From Rubrobacter sp. (GTDB lineage: Bacteria; Actinomycetota; Rubrobacteria; Rubrobacterales; Rubrobacteraceae): 7,291 nt of DNA. The first letter of the stretch is position 1, and each line of letters opens with the position of its first letter. The DNA is taken from NCBI GenBank assembly GCA_016781775.1, contig JADDPR010000544.1, forward strand, positions 1 to 7,291, in the 5' to 3' direction. The translations under genes were made by a program, and so were the position numbers. Below the pieces are notes generated by a model. It saw nothing but the letters and a program-made list of their open reading frames with translations, did not search any database and was not told the DNA's origin. Of the stretch, positions 5,549-7,291 are shown in pieces.

Positions 5549-6306
5549 ACTTCCACGCGATACGCGCCATCTACACGTTCGAGATGGCGCGGACCTGGCG
5601 CACGCTGCTGCAGAGCATCGTCTCGCCCGTCATCTCCACGTCCCTGTATTTCGTGGTCTTCGGCGCGGCGATAGGCTCGCGCATCACCGGCATCGACGGG
5701 GTCAGCTACGGCTCGTTTATCGTGCCCGGCCTGATCATGCTGTCGCTCCTGACGCAGAGCATCTCCAACGCGTCGTTCGGCATCTTCTTCCCCAAGTTTA
5801 CGGGCACGATCTACGAGCTGTTGTCCGCCCCCGTCTCCTACGTCGAGATCGTCATAAGCTACGTCGGAGCGGCCGCGACCAAGTCGATCATCCTCTCCCT
5901 GATCATCCTCGCCACCTCGGCCCTGTTCGTCCCGCTGGAGATCGCCCATCCCTTCTGGATGCTCGCGTTCCTGATACTCACGGCAATAACCTTCTGCCTC
6001 TTCGGCTTCGTCCTCGGCATCTGGGCCGACGGCTTCGAGAAGCTGCAACTCGTGCCGTTCCTCATCATCACGCCCTTGATCTTCCTCGGCGGCAGCTTCT
6101 ACTCCATCGAGATGCTGCCGCCGTTCTGGCAGACGGTCACCCTCTTCAACCCCGTCGTCTACCTGATCAGCGGCTTCCGCTGGAGCTTCTACGGCATCGC
6201 CGACGTCAGCGTCGGCGTGAGCCTGACCATGACCCTCGTCTTCCTGGTCGTATGCCTGGCAGCGGTGGCGTGGATCTTCAAGACGGGCTACCGACTCAAG
6301 ACGTAA
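5545..6306 (+). CDS. ABC-2 type transporter permease, YadH-like
   Basis: Inner-membrane partner of the preceding ATPase, 253 aa, near the roughly 256 of E. coli YadH. The GTG start at 5545 overlaps the ATPase stop (GTGA). An amphipathic N-terminal segment (AIYTFEMARTWRTLLQSI) precedes six hydrophobic segments at about 24-44, 57-80, 100-129, 137-160, 168-186 and 226-245. Family signatures are YFVVFGAAIGSRI (35-47), FIVPGLIMLSLLTQSISNAS (58-77), the cytoplasmic IYELLSAPVS (89-98), ADGFEKLQLVPF (161-172), FLGGSFYSIEMLPPFWQ (180-196) and NPVVYLISGFRWSFYG (202-217). In the ABC-2 family the last segments carry the conserved loop before the sixth helix. With the ATPase it should form a 2+2 transporter, most likely an exporter. 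None of its six arginines uses AGG. Confidence 0.94.
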   Translation: MNFHAIRAIYTFEMARTWRTLLQSIVSPVISTSLYFVVFGAAIGSRITGIDGVSYGSFIVPGLIMLSLLTQSISNASFGIFFPKFTGTIYELLSAPVSYVEIVISYVGAAATKSIILSLIILATSALFVPLEIAHPFWMLAFLILTAITFCLFGFVLGIWADGFEKLQLVPFLIITPLIFLGGSFYSIEMLPPFWQTVTLFNPVVYLISGFRWSFYGIADVSVGVSLTMTLVFLVVCLAAVAWIFKTGYRLKT

Positions 6307-6314
6307 ATTTTCGA

Positions 6315-6348
6315 GGGCCTCCGTTGCCGGCTACACGCCGGCCGGCCC
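6315..6348 (+). terminator. Two-tier GC hairpin after the permease gene, possible terminator
   Basis: An inner perfect stem GCCGGC (6326-6331)/GCCGGC (6337-6342) with loop TACAC is enclosed by GGGCC (6315-6319)/GGCCC (6344-6348), with unpaired bases between the tiers. It starts 8 bp after the permease stop and ends 20 bp before the hydrolase start. No T-run follows; AAATTTT precedes it instead. It may separate the two transcription units, or lie in the leader of the hydrolase gene. Confidence 0.4.
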
Positions 6349-6367
6349 CTACTGGACGGGGACGAGC

Positions 6368-7237
6368 ATGGGACACGAAAACAGGAAAATTTTGCGGGAC
6401 AGGACCTTCAGCCGTGGAGAATTTCTGAGGCTCGTCGGAGGAGGGGCGATCTTCTCCTCCGTCGGCCTCCTCGCCGCTTGCGGCGGCGAGCGAGGGAGTA
6501 CGGGAGCAGGGGAGAGTTCGGAAGGGCGAGGAGAGGTGGGGAGCGCGTCGGGCCAGGGGCGCCTGCTGGCCCGGCCACGCGCGCGGGCGTCGGCCCCGCC
6601 GGCTCCGCCCACCGGCCTCCGGGCCCTGGAGCTCGGGCGCGAGCGCGACGGCCTCCTCTACGTGCCCCCAACCTATGAGGCCTCCCGTCCGGCGCCCCTC
6701 GCATTGACGCTGCACGGCGCCGGTGGCGACGCCCGGGGCGGCATCTCCCCGTTTCTCGGCCTCGCCGAGGAGGCCGGCCTCGTCCTGCTCGCCCCCGAGT
6801 CGCGGGGGAGGACGTGGGACGTGCTCGTCGGAGGCTACGGCCCGGACGTCGAGTTTATCGACCGGGCGCTGCAGCGGACGTTCGACCGCCTCGCCGTCGA
6901 CACCGGAACCCTCGGGATAGCGGGCTTCTCCGACGGCGCCTCCTACGCCCTCTCGCTGGGGCTCACCAACGGGGACCTCTTCGGGCACGTCATCGCCTTC
7001 TCGCCGGGGTTCTCGGCGCCTCAGGACCGCAGGGGCAAACCACCGGTCTTCGTCTCGCACGGCACCGACGACGAGGTGCTCCCGATCGACAGGACGAGCC
7101 GCCGCATCGTGCCGCAGCTCGAACGCTCGGGCTACAGGGTCCGTTACGAGGAGTTCGACGGCCCCCACACCGTGCCGGAAGCCGTCGCCCGCGACGCGCT
7201 ACGGTGGTTCACCTCGAACGGTGGAAGACGCCCATGA
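6368..7237 (+). CDS. Secreted alpha/beta-hydrolase (esterase/phospholipase-like) lipoprotein
   Basis: Predicted membrane-anchored extracellular serine hydrolase, 289 aa. The ATG at 6368 has only a modest RBS (GGGGA, 5 nt ahead). The N-terminus has a basic region, SRGEFLRL resembling a Tat motif with the second arginine replaced by Gly, a hydrophobic stretch, and lipobox LAAC with C38 as the lipidated residue. A Gly/Ser/Glu- then Ala/Pro/Arg-rich linker (39-82) follows. The hydrolase domain (about 85-285) has the oxyanion segment LHGAGG (115-120), nucleophile elbow GFSDG (186-190, S188), acid HGTDDEVLP (probably D235) and H267 in FDGPHTVP, so the triad is complete. The fold and motif order resemble the phospholipase/carboxylesterase and feruloyl-esterase/PHB-depolymerase-like groups. 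The natural ester is not evident. The gap to the transporter genes is 61 bp with a hairpin, so co-transcription is possible but unproven. Confidence 0.88.
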   Translation: MGHENRKILRDRTFSRGEFLRLVGGGAIFSSVGLLAACGGERGSTGAGESSEGRGEVGSASGQGRLLARPRARASAPPAPPTGLRALELGRERDGLLYVPPTYEASRPAPLALTLHGAGGDARGGISPFLGLAEEAGLVLLAPESRGRTWDVLVGGYGPDVEFIDRALQRTFDRLAVDTGTLGIAGFSDGASYALSLGLTNGDLFGHVIAFSPGFSAPQDRRGKPPVFVSHGTDDEVLPIDRTSRRIVPQLERSGYRVRYEEFDGPHTVPEAVARDALRWFTSNGGRRP

Positions 7238-7291
7238 GATCATCTTGGGAGCGGAACGTGGCCTCCAGACTATCGGCTCAAACTCGCTCGT
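7234..7291 (+). CDS. Possible start of a further gene, cut by the window end
   Basis: ATG at 7234 overlaps the hydrolase TGA by 4 bases (ATGA) and the frame stays open for 19 codons to the window edge, beginning MRSSWERNVASRL. The overlap is typical of coupled genes. Against it, codon choice (AGA twice, TCA, TCT, CTA, CAA, ACT) is poor in G/C third positions compared with neighbours, and there is no clear RBS. I do not recognise the product; it may simply be the intergenic region. Confidence 0.2.
   Translation, partial: MRSSWERNVASRLSAQTRS

Noticed and set aside
6296..7168. A 290-codon minus-strand frame opposite the hydrolase
   Set aside because: The plus strand has signal peptide, lipobox and complete catalytic triad; the minus-strand translation is an Arg/Gly/Pro/Glu-rich shadow.

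Overview
This 7.3-kb window is high-GC bacterial DNA. The long hydrophobic transporter genes, the frequent GTG starts with 4-base GTGA overlaps, and the use of AGG (arginine) and ATA (isoleucine) codons in an otherwise GC-rich background fit a deep-branching actinobacterium such as Rubrobacter. That placement is an inference from composition and gene style only.

Region 1 (1-2953, + strand) is a compact branched-chain amino-acid (HAAT/Liv family) ABC importer operon without its binding protein: the 3' half of the permease livH, then livM, livG and livF, every junction overlapping. Region 2 (2969-4117, - strand) is a complete NAD-dependent 3-hydroxyacyl-CoA dehydrogenase of the Hbd/PaaH type with two C-terminal domains. 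It converges on livF with only 15 bp between them and has a well-formed RBS and a recognisable promoter upstream. Import of branched-chain amino acids or related compounds beside a beta-oxidation-type dehydrogenase suggests a catabolic neighbourhood, but the two units are on opposite strands.

Region 3 (about 4118-4621) is a roughly 500-bp divergent control region, locally more AT-rich. It holds the dehydrogenase promoter, several inverted and direct repeats, strong Shine-Dalgarno sequences, and a possible 63-codon small gene (4428-4619) that stops 2 nt before the next gene's TTG start.

Region 4 (4622-6306, + strand) is a two-gene ABC-2 transporter closely resembling Escherichia coli YadG/YadH, an ATPase followed by a six-helix permease, coupled through GTGA. 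Its arginine codon choice differs from that of livH/livM. Region 5 (6368-7237, + strand) is a secreted alpha/beta-hydrolase lipoprotein with a full Ser-Asp-His triad. A possible further gene may begin in its stop codon and run off the window.

The proteins belong to known families. The least explained parts are the 4196-4621 leader region with its small ORF, and the possible foreign origin of the YadGH-like module. I see no rRNA, tRNA, CRISPR array, transposase or phage gene.
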